Source of the DNA: Otatea glauca | Taxonomy: Eukaryota; Streptophyta; Magnoliopsida; Poales; Poaceae | Reading direction: 5' to 3' | Assembly (NCBI GenBank): GCA_036346275.1 | Contig: CM070720.1 | Coordinates: 8,905,278 to 8,969,277 of the forward strand | DNA: 64,000 nt | Shown here: positions 1-9,587 of the stretch, piece after piece | How positions within the stretch are numbered: position 1 is the first letter of the stretch | How the letters are laid out: each line of letters opens with the position of its first letter | Position numbers and translations under genes: made by a program | Notes under the pieces: model-generated | Told to the model about the DNA's origin: nothing | Database searches by the model: none | Seen by the model: only the letters and a program-made list of their open reading frames with translations

Positions 1-675
1 GCGCTAACAGCCTGGGTCGTAGCAGCGAGATAAAACAGCAGCGTTTCTCCCTATCGCGGGGTCATGAGTAGTGGCGGGTTCGAAAGGTATGAGCGGTAGT
101 CCGCGCTCACCGAGCCATGAAATGAACCGACCGAGAGCGACCATTGTGGCCGGTGAGGCACTGGACCTGTCTTGTTGATGTCAGAGGAGCCATCTTCTCA
201 ATCGCCTCAATCTTCTCCGGGTTCGGGCCGACTCCCGAGCCCCCGATCATGTAGCTAAGCACTTTGCCCGAGGTAATGCCAAACACCCATTTTTCAGGGT
301 TGAGCTTGATGTCGTGCTTGTTCAGGTTGGTGAAGGTCTCCGCGAGGTCGTTGATGTGGTCGTGTTCAGAAGAGCTCTTGACAATGATGTCGTCGACGTA
401 GACCTCGAGGTTGCGACTGATATGAGGGTCGAAAGTCTTGAACATCAGCCGTTGAAATGTCGCGCCCGCATTGCACAGGCTGAATGACATGGTCATGTAG
501 CAGAACGTCCCAAACGGTGTGATGAAGGTTGTCTTGTCTTCGTCATCAACAATGAGCTTGATTTGATGGTAGCCTGAGTAGGCATCGAGGAAACTCAGCA
601 TCTTAGCATTGGCAGTAGAGTCAATGATCTGGTCTATGCGCGGAAGAGGGAAATTATCCTTCGGGCACGCCGAGT
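1..675 (-). pseudogene. pol: Element G, reverse transcriptase (C-terminal part), Tat-type Ty3/gypsy
   Basis: Read on the minus strand, this is the palm and C-terminal part of a gypsy reverse transcriptase, which copies element RNA into DNA in the cytoplasmic particle. Visible motifs are LSFLDAYSGYHQIKL (first catalytic Asp), FITPFGTFCY and the active site YVDDIIVK, followed by the LNPEKWVFG block. The frame is clean from about 675 to about 120, then shifts, and the RNase H start at 1-106 is out of frame. The N-terminal half of the same domain is at 14554-14940. Joining across element A gives the usual order, with LNS at 14554-14559 followed by ACPKD at about 655-672. The rest of pol, integrase and the other LTR lie left of the window. 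The Tat lineage is inferred from similarity to element F. Confidence 0.88.
671..675. repeat. Target-site duplication of element A, left copy
   Basis: CGAGT immediately precedes the TG of the left LTR. The same five bases follow the CA of the right LTR at 14554-14558. They lie in the reverse transcriptase coding sequence of element G. Confidence 0.95.
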
Positions 676-999
676 TGATAGCATCTAGGCCCCCTCAAAT
701 ATTGTTATTGTGTTTTATTATAGTTTTGGTATTGATGACTAAGTTAATAATACTTAAAGCATTGAAGAACATATGCTGGAATCAATGATGGAGCAAGTTG
801 GACTAAAAAGATTAAGGTGCTCAGTTTATAGTTTATGACTTGGGAGATGATTCAAGTCAAATAGCTAGGTTTGTTTTTCTTTTTGGTTGTCTAAAGAGGG
901 TCTTTGCACAAGCTAGTGGATTGGATCATAAGGCAATGACAAAACTAGATTTCTCAAGGCAAAAGACACTTAGACATTGACCTTTGAATCATATTTTTA

Positions 1000-1760
1000 G
1001 TATACAACAGACCAAATCTCAGCTATCCACTTCTTTAGTCCGTTGCATACACAGCATATCTTCTCAAGTCAAAAAGATTCCTTGGTCCAACATTGAAAAT
1101 CTTCTGTGTCGAAACTCCCATCAAAATACCTGCTCTTCGGACCAAAACTCTTGTTTTCATATTCTTTCGTCCTTGGTAAAAACTCCTTTTAAAAATCATT
1201 TGTCAACCAAGTGATATCTATGTATGACAGACCAAATATTTTGGTCCGGCATACATGTAAAAGTCACTCCTCTGTGACGGACCAAAATGTTCTCCGTTTC
1301 CCATCTACAGCGGACCAAATATTTTGGTCCGGCACTCATTCAGTTTATAAGCCTTTGGCCAGACCAAACTTTGAATTCCTACTTATTGAAATCTTAAATG
1401 GATATTCTTTCTCTTTTAAAAGGTTTTTGCTTTGATAACGGACCAAACATTCTTGCTTAAAATTTTAGTCCGTTGCTAAAACAAATCGCTTGGATAAACT
1501 TATTCTTGTTGAAAAAGGGTCTTTGGCTACTGATCTTTGAAACTCCCATGTATGACGAACCAAACTATTTGGTCTAACGTACATGTATCTCTCTCATTCC
1601 TATGACAGACCAAACTCTATGAAAAACCCATGTACAACGGACCAAATTTTTTGGTCCGTCGTAAATGTCTAAATTTGGTCCATCATACACATGTCCAGTA
1701 TCACTAGGCACTGCTGCTTAGTCCGTTGTACATGTATATTTCTGATATTTCTGACATCTG
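1000..1760. promoter_or_regulatory. Array of GGACCAAA...TTTGGTCC palindromes in the LTR U3
   Basis: More than ten half-sites related to GGACCAAA or TTTGGTCC lie in about 750 bp. Several pair into hairpin-capable palindromes, for example 1230-1246, 1312-1330 and 1639-1657, often followed by a CGGCATACATG-like flank. The array sits directly upstream of the TATA-like box. Conserved LTR palindromes are reported for Sireviruses. A role as a regulatory or protein-binding array is inferred. Confidence 0.7.
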
Positions 1761-1814
1761 ACATGTCCAACGGCTACAGTAGCAGGTGTAACTGCTATAT
1801 TCATTCCAAATGGC

Positions 1815-1822
1815 TATATAAA
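1815..1822 (+). promoter_or_regulatory. TATA-like box in 5' LTR of A
   Basis: TATATAAA is conserved in the 3' LTR (TATATAAG, 13928-13935) and in element B (34729-34736, minus strand). It lies downstream of the palindrome array, as expected of a U3 core promoter. Confidence 0.6.
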
Positions 1823-2441
1823 CATTTCCTGAGCCATCTACCATTAGATAGAATGAACTGTTTTACATTTTAGCATTAAAATAGCTCTCATTCTCAAAAG
1901 GAGTCTGTGCTTCACTTTCAAACCAAAATTCTCAAACATCTCTAAGTGTTTTAGCTCCAAGCCAAAGTCTAGCTGTGTGAGTTGCGAAGTGAACCAAGAG
2001 ACAGAACTTGTGCAAAGTTTATTACTCTTGGATCTTAGTGATCCTAGACAGCTTGGAGGAAGTAAACAGTGCGACCTGTCGAAAAGTGATTGTGGAAGGC
2101 CACTGTGATTGTCAGAGGTTTGGAACTCACCTCACTGGAGTAGTGAAAGAGTTACCTGAGTGATCACCAGAGCTACTGCGACTAGCTTTGGAGAAGAAAT
2201 ACTTTGGAAGAAGTGCTTCAACGTGGATTAGGGGTGCGGCTCTGAACCACGGGATAAATCTTTGTCTCATTTGTTTTTTATTTCTCTTATTGCTTTTGCT
2301 GTGATTATTGTTTGTATTTACTTCTGTATTATACTCTGTTGTGAGTTATTCTCTTATATAAAATAGTGAATTGTTTTTAATAAGTTAAAACTTGTAAAAG
2401 TTGCCTATTCACCCCCCTCTAGGCCAACTAGATCTTTCAAG

Positions 2442-2453
2442 TGGTATCAGAGC
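2442..2453 (+). promoter_or_regulatory. Primer-binding site of element A
   Basis: TGGTATCAGAGC begins two bases after the LTR end. It is the usual plant retrotransposon PBS, complementary to the 3' end of initiator methionine tRNA. Confidence 0.93.
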
Positions 2454-2489
2454 TTGGTTTACCTTTATTAGCTTAACTAGCTTTGGTAA

Positions 2490-4585
2490 ATGGCTGTGGG
2501 AAATGGATCCGCAACTGTTAGTATTGGTAGAGTACCTGTTTTTGATGGCACAAATTATGCTTATTGGAAAATTAGGATGAGATGCTATTTAGAAGCTGTC
2601 GGGTATGATGTGTGGAGAGTCACTGAAAAACCTTTGCTTCCTTGTGTCATGCCCGAAGGACAATTTGTGTATGGTGAACCCATTCCTGGTGAGATTCAAA
2701 ATATGCAGTATGATGCTCAAGCTAGAAATGCCATATTTTCCTGTCTTAACTTAGAAGTTTTTGATAGAGTAAGTAATCTTACCTTTGCTTATGATATATG
2801 GACAACTTTACAAGAAATTCACGAAAGTACTTCTGATGTAAAAGAAGAAAAATATTATGTTGTTCGAGAAAATTTTGATCAATTAAAAATGCTTTCTCAA
2901 GAAAATGCTAATGACATGTTCTCTAGGCTAAATCCTATTGTCAATGAACTAAAAGGCCTAGGAACTAAAATTTCTGATGTTGAGGTATGCAGGAAGATGA
3001 TTAGAGTGCTTCCTCGAGCGTATCATAGTTTGATCACGGATTTATCCAACTGTGGTGATCTCAAGAGGCTCACTCCAACCGAGCTACTAGGTAAAATATC
3101 TGCTCATGAGCTCACATTGGCTGAAGAAGATGCTCCAAAGAAGAAATCCATCGCACTCAAAGACAAGGAAGTTATACAAGACTCATCTGACGAAGATGAT
3201 GATGAGTCAAGCGAGGATGAGGATGAAGATGTGAAGAAGTTAGCTCTACTCATGAGATGAGCCAACAAAACTCATGAGAATTTCAAAGACAAAGAAAGGT
3301 CAAACTCTTACTCAAAGAAAAATCCTTTTTCTAATGTTGTATGCTTTGAATGCAATGAAAAGGGGTACATAGCTGCTCGGTGTCCCAACAAAATCAAGAA
3401 GAAGAGCAAGTACAAGAACAAGAATGATGAGGATGAGGAGAAGACTCATGAAAAACCCAAGAATAAGTTTTTCAAGAAAAGTTACTCCAAGAAATTTGTG
3501 AAGAAAGGAAAAGGAGAAGCTCACATAGGAGAATAGGTCACTGATGAAGAAAGTGCAAGTGAAGACTCATCCTCGGATGATGAAAATTCAAAGTCAAACG
3601 GGCTAGCTGGGCTTGCCTTAAATGAGTCAACTCCACCACCACCCTCATTTCCTCTCTGTCTGATGGCAAGATCAGACGAGGAAAAGGATAGTGACTCACC
3701 TTCTTATGATGAGCTAGTAGAACTAGTTGAAGAGCTAAATAATGCTTTGCATGATAAAACAAATTCAACTAGAACTCTTAAGAAGACTATTACTGGCTTG
3801 TTTAATGACCAAAAGTTGCTAACAGACAAGTATGATAAACTTTTGTATGAACATGAAAAGTCTGTACAAACTCATAAAGATCTGGTCACAAGTCATGCTT
3901 TGCTTGTTAAGAATCATGAAAACTTGCAGACCCACTACTGTGAGCTAGAAATTGAAAATGAAATGCTAGCAAACAAATCCAGTCATGTTTCTCTATGTGA
4001 TGCATCAGTCTCATGTGACTTATTTAAAGAAGAAATCATGACCTTCAGTTCTTCTGATACTTGTAATTGTAATTGCCAATATGCTTCCTATGCTAAGGAG
4101 CTTAAACCGAGAATGAAGAACTAAAACAAAGGTAGCCAAATTTGATAAAGGTTTAGAAAAATGTTTTCTTGGTAGTGCTACTCTTGACAAAATTCTTGTC
4201 GAACAAAAATCCAAGTTGGGCAAAAGGGCTTAGGTATAAACCCAACAGTTTGCCTAAGAAAAGTGAATCAAGTCATCTCGATGCATTTTTGTCAAGAAAA
4301 GCACTCAGTGCTATTCTCACATAAATCAAACCATGAATCAAAAATTGCTATCTTGCAAATGTTTCTCATGCCAAAAGGGGTTGTATGGTAGATATCCATT
4401 ACATGCTATTTAAAGATTTTAGGGGCAAAACAAATGTAAAATATGTAGGTCCCTCAAATCTTGATAAGAAACTTAAAGCTGTCTGGGTACCAAAGGCCAT
4501 GTTGTTAAACCCTTTTAAACCTAAACTGGCTGTAACTAACATCAAAGGACCCAAAAGTATTTGAGTACCTAAAATAAAGAAATGA
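2490..4585 (+). pseudogene. gag: Element A gag (broken)
   Basis: Encodes the capsid/nucleocapsid polyprotein that packages element RNA. The ATG at 2490 follows the PBS by about 36 bases. The N-terminal 256 residues (FDGTNYAYWKIRM near residue 18) form the copia gag core (UBN2-like), followed by an acidic stretch. A TGA at 3258 ends the first frame. The same frame continues to a first zinc knuckle at about 3340-3385, reading CFECNEKGYIAARC, where the zinc-binding His is Tyr; element B keeps His. Another stop lies at 3536. A coiled-coil-like segment follows at 3663-4124, then a frameshift near 4115 and a degraded second knuckle near 4300-4350. The usual stop falls at 4583, with pol starting in the -1 frame. 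It is clearly non-functional as read. Confidence 0.88.
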
Positions 4586-4601
4586 ACTTGTAGGTGAACT
4601 A

Positions 4602-4887
4602 TAAAAGTGGAGGCAGACATTGGGTAATTGACAGTGGCTGCACTCAACACATAACCGGGACCTCAAGAATGTTCACTTAAATTGAAGGAGAAAGTGATCC
4701 AAGTCACAAAATCACCTTTGCAGACAACAACAAAAGAAAGGTAAAAGGTCTTGGTAAGATTGCTATATCAAATGATCACTCTATTGACAATGTTCTTCTT
4801 GTTGATTCCTTAAATTTCAACTTATTATCTGTTGCTCAATTATGTGATCTTGGATTCCATTGTGTCTTCTCATCTGATGGGGTAACT
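4602..4887 (+). pseudogene. pol: Element A aspartic protease
   Basis: The retroviral-type aspartic protease that cleaves Gag-Pol in the particle. The active-site motif WVIDSGCTQHITG is visible at about 4621-4659, with catalytic Asp-Ser-Gly, followed by ITFADNNKRKVKGLGKI and a LLSVAQL segment. A TAA at 4678 interrupts the frame where element B reads Ser. The frame lies -1 to gag, directly after the gag stop. The domain runs without a gap into integrase. Confidence 0.85.
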
Positions 4888-6018
4888 GTGTTTGATAAAA
4901 ATGAAAAGCTTATATTCAAAGGTTTCAGATTTCAAAATCTCTACTTAGTAGATTTCAAATCTAACTCCTCATGCATCTGGACCTGCCTGTTAGCCAAAGT
5001 TTCTCTTAGATGGCTTTGGCACAGGCGTCTTGAGCATGTAGGTATGTCTAATCTCAAAAAGCTTTTTAAAAATGAGCTAGTGGTGGGTCTGAAAGATGTT
5101 AAATTTGAAAAGAATAAGCTATGTAGTGCTTGTCAAGCAGGCAAACAAGTAGCTAATTCTCACCCAATTAAAAGTATCATGTCCACCACTAGACCACTTG
5201 AGCTTCTGCATATGGATGTATTTGGTCCCACTTCATATGCTAGCATTGGTGGTAACTCATATTGTTTGGTAATTGTTGATGATTTCTCCAGATTCACTTG
5301 GGTATTCTTTTCGCCCAATAAAAGTGAAGTTGGAAAAATCTTCAAAATTTTTGCTAAAAGGGCTCAAAATGAATTTGATTGTCCCATCAAGAAAATAAGA
5401 AATGACAATGGATCTGAGTTTGTTAATACAAATATTATTGAATACTGTGATGAATTAGGAATTAAGCATGAACTTTCTGCTACATATACTCCTCAGCAAA
5501 CTGGTGTGGTTGAAAGAAAGAATAGAACTTTAATTGAAATGGCTAGATCTATGCTAGATGAATATGAAACTTTTGATGCTTTTTGGGCTGAAGCCATCAA
5601 TTCTGCTTGTCATGCTGTTAATAGGCTTTATCTTCATAGATTGCTTAAGGAAACTCCTTATGAATTATTGGTGGGTAGAAGACCCAATATATCATATTTT
5701 TGTGTATTTGGTTGTAAAGTATATATCTATAAAAAGAGAACTCATTTGGGTAAATTTCAAACTAGATGTGATACATGCATCATGCTAGGATATTCTTCTA
5801 AGTCCAAAGCATATAGGGTATTTAATAATTCAACTGGACTGGTAGAAGAAACTTATGATGTAAAATTTGATGAATCTAATGTCTCACAAGGTGAGCATGA
5901 GAATTTAGATGATGTAGGAGATGATGGTTTGGTGCAAGCAATGAGAAAGATGGAAGTAGGTGATATTAAACCCAAGGAAGATAAGGATGAATCTCCTACA
6001 ATCAATGGTGCCCCATGA
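4888..6018 (+). pseudogene. pol: Element A integrase
   Basis: Integrase inserts the cDNA into the host chromosome. In this 376-codon open stretch the zinc-binding HHCC module is H45, H50, C79 and C82. The first His pair reads HRRLEH where B reads HRRLGH. The catalytic triad is D110 (HMDVFG), D173 (NDNGSEF) and E209 (GVVERKN), giving the expected 35-residue spacing. A C-terminal extension with a GCKVYIYKK segment follows. A frameshift near 6010 separates it from the linker to reverse transcriptase, and a further stop lies at 6294. All catalytic residues are intact, so the domain is recently broken rather than ancient. Element B carries a close homologue at about 42250-43690. Confidence 0.93.
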
Positions 6019-7287
6019 TGAAACCCAAGATGGAGAGGAAGAAAAAGAACAAGATCGGTCAGTCTTCATCAAAAGTCATGATGCCATTGCTAAGGATCAT
6101 CCCTCAGACCAAATCATTGGTGAAATCAGTAAGGGTGTTCAAAGTCGATCTAGACAAGCTTCTTTTTGTGAACATTACTCTTTTGTTTCTTGTATTGAAC
6201 CTAAGACAGTGGAAGAAGCTCTAGAAGATGCAGATTGGATAATTGTTATGGAAGAAGAACTTAACAATTTTGAAAGAAACAAGTCTGGACCTTAATAAAT
6301 CGCCCAAAGGATCACAATGTTATTGGTACAAAATGGGTATTCCGAAACAAGCAAGATGAAAATGGAGTGGTAATAAGGAATAAAGCCAGACTTGTAGCTC
6401 AAGGATTTACTCAAGTACAAGGGCTGGACTATGGAGAGACTTATGCCCCAGTGGCACGTCTTGAAGCTATTCGGTTTCTTCTTGCCTTTGCTACTCATTT
6501 TAATATCACTCTGTTTCAAATGGATGTGAAAAGTTCATTTCTTAATGGATTCATTGACGAAACTGTTTATGTTGAGCAACCACCTGGTTTTGAAGATCCA
6601 AACTTGCCAAACCATGTGTACAAATTATCTAAGGCACTCTATGGTCTAAAACAAGCTCCTAGAGCATGGTATGAGCGTCTTAGAGATTTTCTAATTAATA
6701 AGAACTTCAAAACCGGGAAGGTTGATCCAACCTTGTTTCTAAAAGACATCAATGGAACATTAATGATTTGTCAAATATATGTAGATGATATTATCTTTGG
6801 CCGTACTAATCATTCTCTTTGCAAAAAATTTGGTGACATGATGGCCAAAGAGTTCGAGATGTCTATGATTGGGGAACTGACATTCTTTCTGGGATTCCAA
6901 ATCAAGCAATTGAAGGAGGGGACTTTTATTTCACAAGAAAAGTACACTAAGGATCTCCTCAGGCGCTTCAAAATGGAAGAATGCAAGACAATAAAGACTC
7001 CCATAGCTACTAACACTCCCATGGCTACTAACACTCATCTTGATCAAGATGTGGGAGGTAAGTCTGTTGACCAAAAGCTTTTTAGATCCATGATAGGCTC
7101 ATTACTATACTTGACAACATCTAGGCCTGACATCATGTTTAGTGCGTGTATGTGTGCTAGATTTCAAGCTGCACCTAAAGAAATTCACTTAAGTGCTGTA
7201 AAAAGGATGTTTAGATATCTTAAGTTTACTTCTAGTATTGGTTTATGGTACCCTAAAGGTGCTCCATTTGAGCTTCTTGGCTATTGA
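6019..7287 (+). pseudogene. pol: Element A reverse transcriptase
   Basis: Copia reverse transcriptase, which copies packaged RNA into cDNA. The linker at 6019-6295 continues in another frame and ends in TAA. The domain is open from 6367, with KARLVAQGFTQ, the first catalytic Asp in FQMDVKSSFLNG (residue 53 of this stretch), ALYGLKQAPRAWY, and the active site YVDD (residues 138-141). It reads through to LLGY at 7284, where TGA ends the frame just before the RNase H start. The same TGA is present in element B. A small TNTPMA duplication is seen at about 7012-7035. Confidence 0.92.
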
Positions 7288-7710
7288 GATTCTGATTATG
7301 CCGGATGCAAGATTGATCGAAAGAGCACCTCAGGGGGTTGTCATTTGCTTGGAAGATCTTTAGTTTCTTGGTGTTCTAAAAAGCAAAATTCAGTAGCACT
7401 GTCCATTGCCGAAGCCGAATATGTGGCTGCAGGCAGTTGTTGTGCTCAAATTCTATTCATCAAACAAACATTTCTAGATTTTGGGATAAAATTTGATAAT
7501 GTGCCTCTGTTGTGTGATAATGAAAGTGCAGTGAAAATAGCAAACAATCCGGTCCAACATTCCAGAACTAAGCATATTGAAATTCGACATCACTTTATTT
7601 GTGATCATGTTGCTAAAGGAAATATTGTGCTTAGTTATGTAAGAACTGAGGACCAATTGGCTGTTATTTTCACTAAGCCGCTTGATGAGGCCAAATTTTC
7701 AAAATTATGA
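7288..7710 (+). pseudogene. pol: Element A RNase H
   Basis: Degrades the RNA strand of the RNA:DNA hybrid during reverse transcription. It reads in the same frame as reverse transcriptase after the TGA at 7285-7287. It shows DSDYAGCKIDRKSTSGG, then AEAEYVAA, LLCDNESAVKIANNP and the C-terminal LDEAKF block, so the Asp and Glu catalytic positions are kept. It ends at TGA 7708-7710. A G-rich PPT-like tract follows at 7758-7774. Confidence 0.9.
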
Positions 7711-7757
7711 AATGAACTAAATATCATTGCCTATTCAAATGTTGTTTGATGATGTCA

Positions 7758-7774
7758 CACTTAGGGGGAGCAAG
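7758..7774 (+). promoter_or_regulatory. PPT-like tract after pol in element A
   Basis: ACTTAGGGGGAGCAAGC resembles the true 3' PPT (AAAAAGGGGGAGAT at 12775-12788). It sits at the pol end, just before the captured cassette. Its counterpart in B is at about 40830-40846 on the minus strand. Extra PPT-like tracts are a known Sirevirus trait. Function here is inferred. Confidence 0.5.
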
Positions 7775-7892
7775 CTTGCCTGCTTTGCATCACTTGCTAC
7801 CCAATTTCCGAAAACCTCTTCGACTTCCTAAACTTCATTAACTTCAAGCCTCTTCGGCTTATGATGCATTTACTCCATCCTTGCCGCAACGG

Positions 7893-7900
7893 CTATAAAA
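7893..7900 (+). promoter_or_regulatory. TATA box of the cassette ORF (A)
   Basis: CTATAAAA within GGCTATAAAAGGC lies about 84 bases upstream of the ORF start. The F copy has the same context 82 bases upstream of its ATG. Confidence 0.6.
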
Positions 7901-7976
7901 GGCAAACCAGGGCTCTGGGAATGTAATCCTTCACACTTAGCCTTTCTCCTTTCTGCTCCAAACTTCTATCTTCTTC

Positions 7977-8192
7977 ATGCCGAAAAGGAATTTCAAGGAC
8001 GACCAGGACGACCCTAAGCTTGCGGAGCTCTGGAGGGACTTCGATCTCGCCATGGCAGAGGTGGCCGAGGAGAGGGCGGTCGCCCGTGACGGTGCCACCA
8101 TCGACGTCTTCCTTGAGATCGTCCCTGCCCTTTACAGGTCTAGGGAGGCCCTCGTGGAGGCACTCGGCCGCATACGTCGGGGTGAAGAATAG
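7977..8192 (+). CDS. Small conserved ORF of the cassette, 71 aa, unknown function
   Basis: I do not recognise this protein. It is 71 residues, charged and apparently helical, with no signal peptide, membrane segment or cysteine motif. The N-terminus is basic then acidic (MPKRNFKDDQDDP). The most conserved part is the C-terminal half, with an LYRxREALVEALGR core ending in RRGE. Element B encodes a 71-residue homologue (40396-40611) and F a 73-codon homologue with one stop (22119-22340). The ATG was chosen because the start position and the TATA distance agree between copies. It stays open in both A and B although neighbouring genes are broken. However, A and B differ at about 18 residues against only about seven or eight silent changes, so selection is not demonstrated. 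Confidence 0.65.
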   Translation: MPKRNFKDDQDDPKLAELWRDFDLAMAEVAEERAVARDGATIDVFLEIVPALYRSREALVEALGRIRRGEE

Positions 8193-8245
8193 GCCCTCCC
8201 CCTGTAAAAATATTTCCCAGGCATAATGTCCGGGGAATTCATATA

Positions 8246-8251
8246 AATAAA
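8246..8251 (+). terminator. AATAAA polyadenylation-like signal of the cassette (A)
   Basis: AATAAA in the conserved context ATATAAATAAAGAAAT lies 54 bases after the ORF stop. The same context is found in F (22396-22401) and, slightly altered, in B (40337-40342, minus strand). Confidence 0.55.
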
Positions 8252-8410
8252 GAAATGTCTTTCTGAAAGGTTTTCCTTGAATGTTCCTTGTCATAGCTTA
8301 GACCCAGCTTGAGGCGTCTCGAAACTCGTGTGGCTTCTCGATTGAATGATATCCACATCCGTCTGTCGCAGAATGTAGCTTAGGCTCGACGCGTAACACA
8401 TCGTATTAAA

Positions 8411-9587
8411 TCTTGCGCGGCTAGCGGTGTGAATAAATAAATTCAAAAGTGCTGATTTCAGAATAAGATGATTCTTTGAATAAATTTCTTAACTAAAAAT
8501 AAGAAAATGCTGCTATAAGACTTACCTTACTATGCTTCTTTCTTATCGAATCCAAAATATAGTAATTAAGTCAAAATCTCTGTTCTTCTCAAAAATTGGG
8601 GGCAATGTTTAGTTAAATATCTCTATTCAGCACTTTGAGTCTTTCAGCTGAGCTTAAGTTGAAATTGCTTAGGCTTATCTGGATATTAGACTCAAACATT
8701 CCTTGAAAACTCAATTCTTCTAGTTTATTTGTGTTGTGTTGATTTTGGTTGCTAATCTTAGCTATATCCCTTATTTCTAATCTTCAGAAACATAGACACA
8801 TTGCAGACTAAGATCAATTGAAGTAAAATTGCAAGTTCCCATTTGGGTTAGACCAATCTAGAACAGAATATCAATTCACAATGGACTAAAATTTTTGGTC
8901 TGTCATTAAAGGAAGTTTTGGCCTCGACTCTGTCCAAAGCAAAATCCTTCGACCACGGACCAAAATCAGTCTAGTCGGTATTTGTATCTATTTAGTCCGG
9001 CTCATTTGGTAAATTGTCTGATCTTTTTGCCAAATCAAGTCTGCCTTATGTTCAAATGTTTCCAAGTCTGATTCTCATCCAAATTCAAATGGATTGTATC
9101 TATTTAATAAAACTTTTTCTTCTTTTCTCAAATTTCAAAATTTGTTCAAAATCTTGCATATTTCTTTAGGACTTATCTTATGCTAACCTGACTCTATTTT
9201 GGGACTCCCTGTTTTGCTCAAACCTTTTCAAAAAAGGGGTCCCACTACCTTTTTCCAGGACGCCTGTCCCTTTCCAACCACCCTGGTTAAAGGCGTCAGT
9301 TACCAAGACATATTTACTCTTGTTATTCGCATTCACTGCAGTAATTTCTTCCATCAGAATTTTTCCCCTTGTTACCTTCTTGCTTGCGCAACTCCTCAAA
9401 GCTAGAAAATCCATCTTAGCACCGAAGCATATCCTTAATCGGATCGTGGCAACAGTGTTCATCTGACATTTTGCGCAAGAACCTTTCTCAATCTCAGTAA
9501 GCTCCTTGAAACCTCTCTTTTCTCTTCAGGTCTCAAACCCTAGACCTAGTTCTTAGACTTAGGTTTTTACTGTTTTTAGGTCTGGTC
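8411..9587 (+). promoter_or_regulatory. Non-coding spacer with LTR-like palindromes upstream of the third ORF (A)
   Basis: About 1.2 kb without a credible gene. At 8883-9000 it carries GGACTAAAATTTTTGGTCT, CGGACCAAAATC and TTTAGTCCGG, the same half-sites that fill the LTR U3. Element B has the equivalent cluster at 39655-39815. A second promoter for the downstream ORF is a reasonable inference. No clear TATA box was picked out. Confidence 0.5.

Larger units (their letters stand above)
676..2439 (+). repeat. 5' LTR of element A
   Basis: 1764 bp, starting TGATAGCATCTAGGCC and ending CTAGATCTTTCA, with the PBS two bases downstream. It matches the 3' LTR at 12789-14553 throughout. The U3 part (about 1000-1760) is packed with imperfect palindromes built on GGACCAAA/TTTGGTCC. 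A TATA-like box TATATAAA lies at 1815-1822. Confidence 0.95.
7843..8410 (+). other. Minigene cassette shared with gypsy element F (copy in A)
   Basis: This stretch aligns by eye with 21985-22570 inside gypsy element F (same strand in window coordinates) and with 40180-40745 in Sirevirus B. The shared content is a CTTCGGCT...GCATTTA lead-in, a TATA box with GGCTATAAAAGGC context, a C/T-rich leader, a 71-73 codon ORF, an ATATAAATAAAGAAAT polyadenylation-like signal, and a tail with GATTGAATGATATCC and TAGCTTAGGCTC-like words. Homology fades near 8410. It is absent from the usual Sirevirus gene order (inference from general knowledge). Confidence 0.75.

Noticed and set aside
984..1873. Open frames in the 5' LTR of A, repeated in the 3' LTR
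   Set aside because: They follow the palindrome array and differ by chance between copies. LTR U3 is non-coding.
7893..8294. 133-codon minus-strand frame over the A cassette
   Set aside because: The plus-strand ORF is the one shared by all three copies with a matching TATA box and AATAAA. The minus frame is not kept in F.
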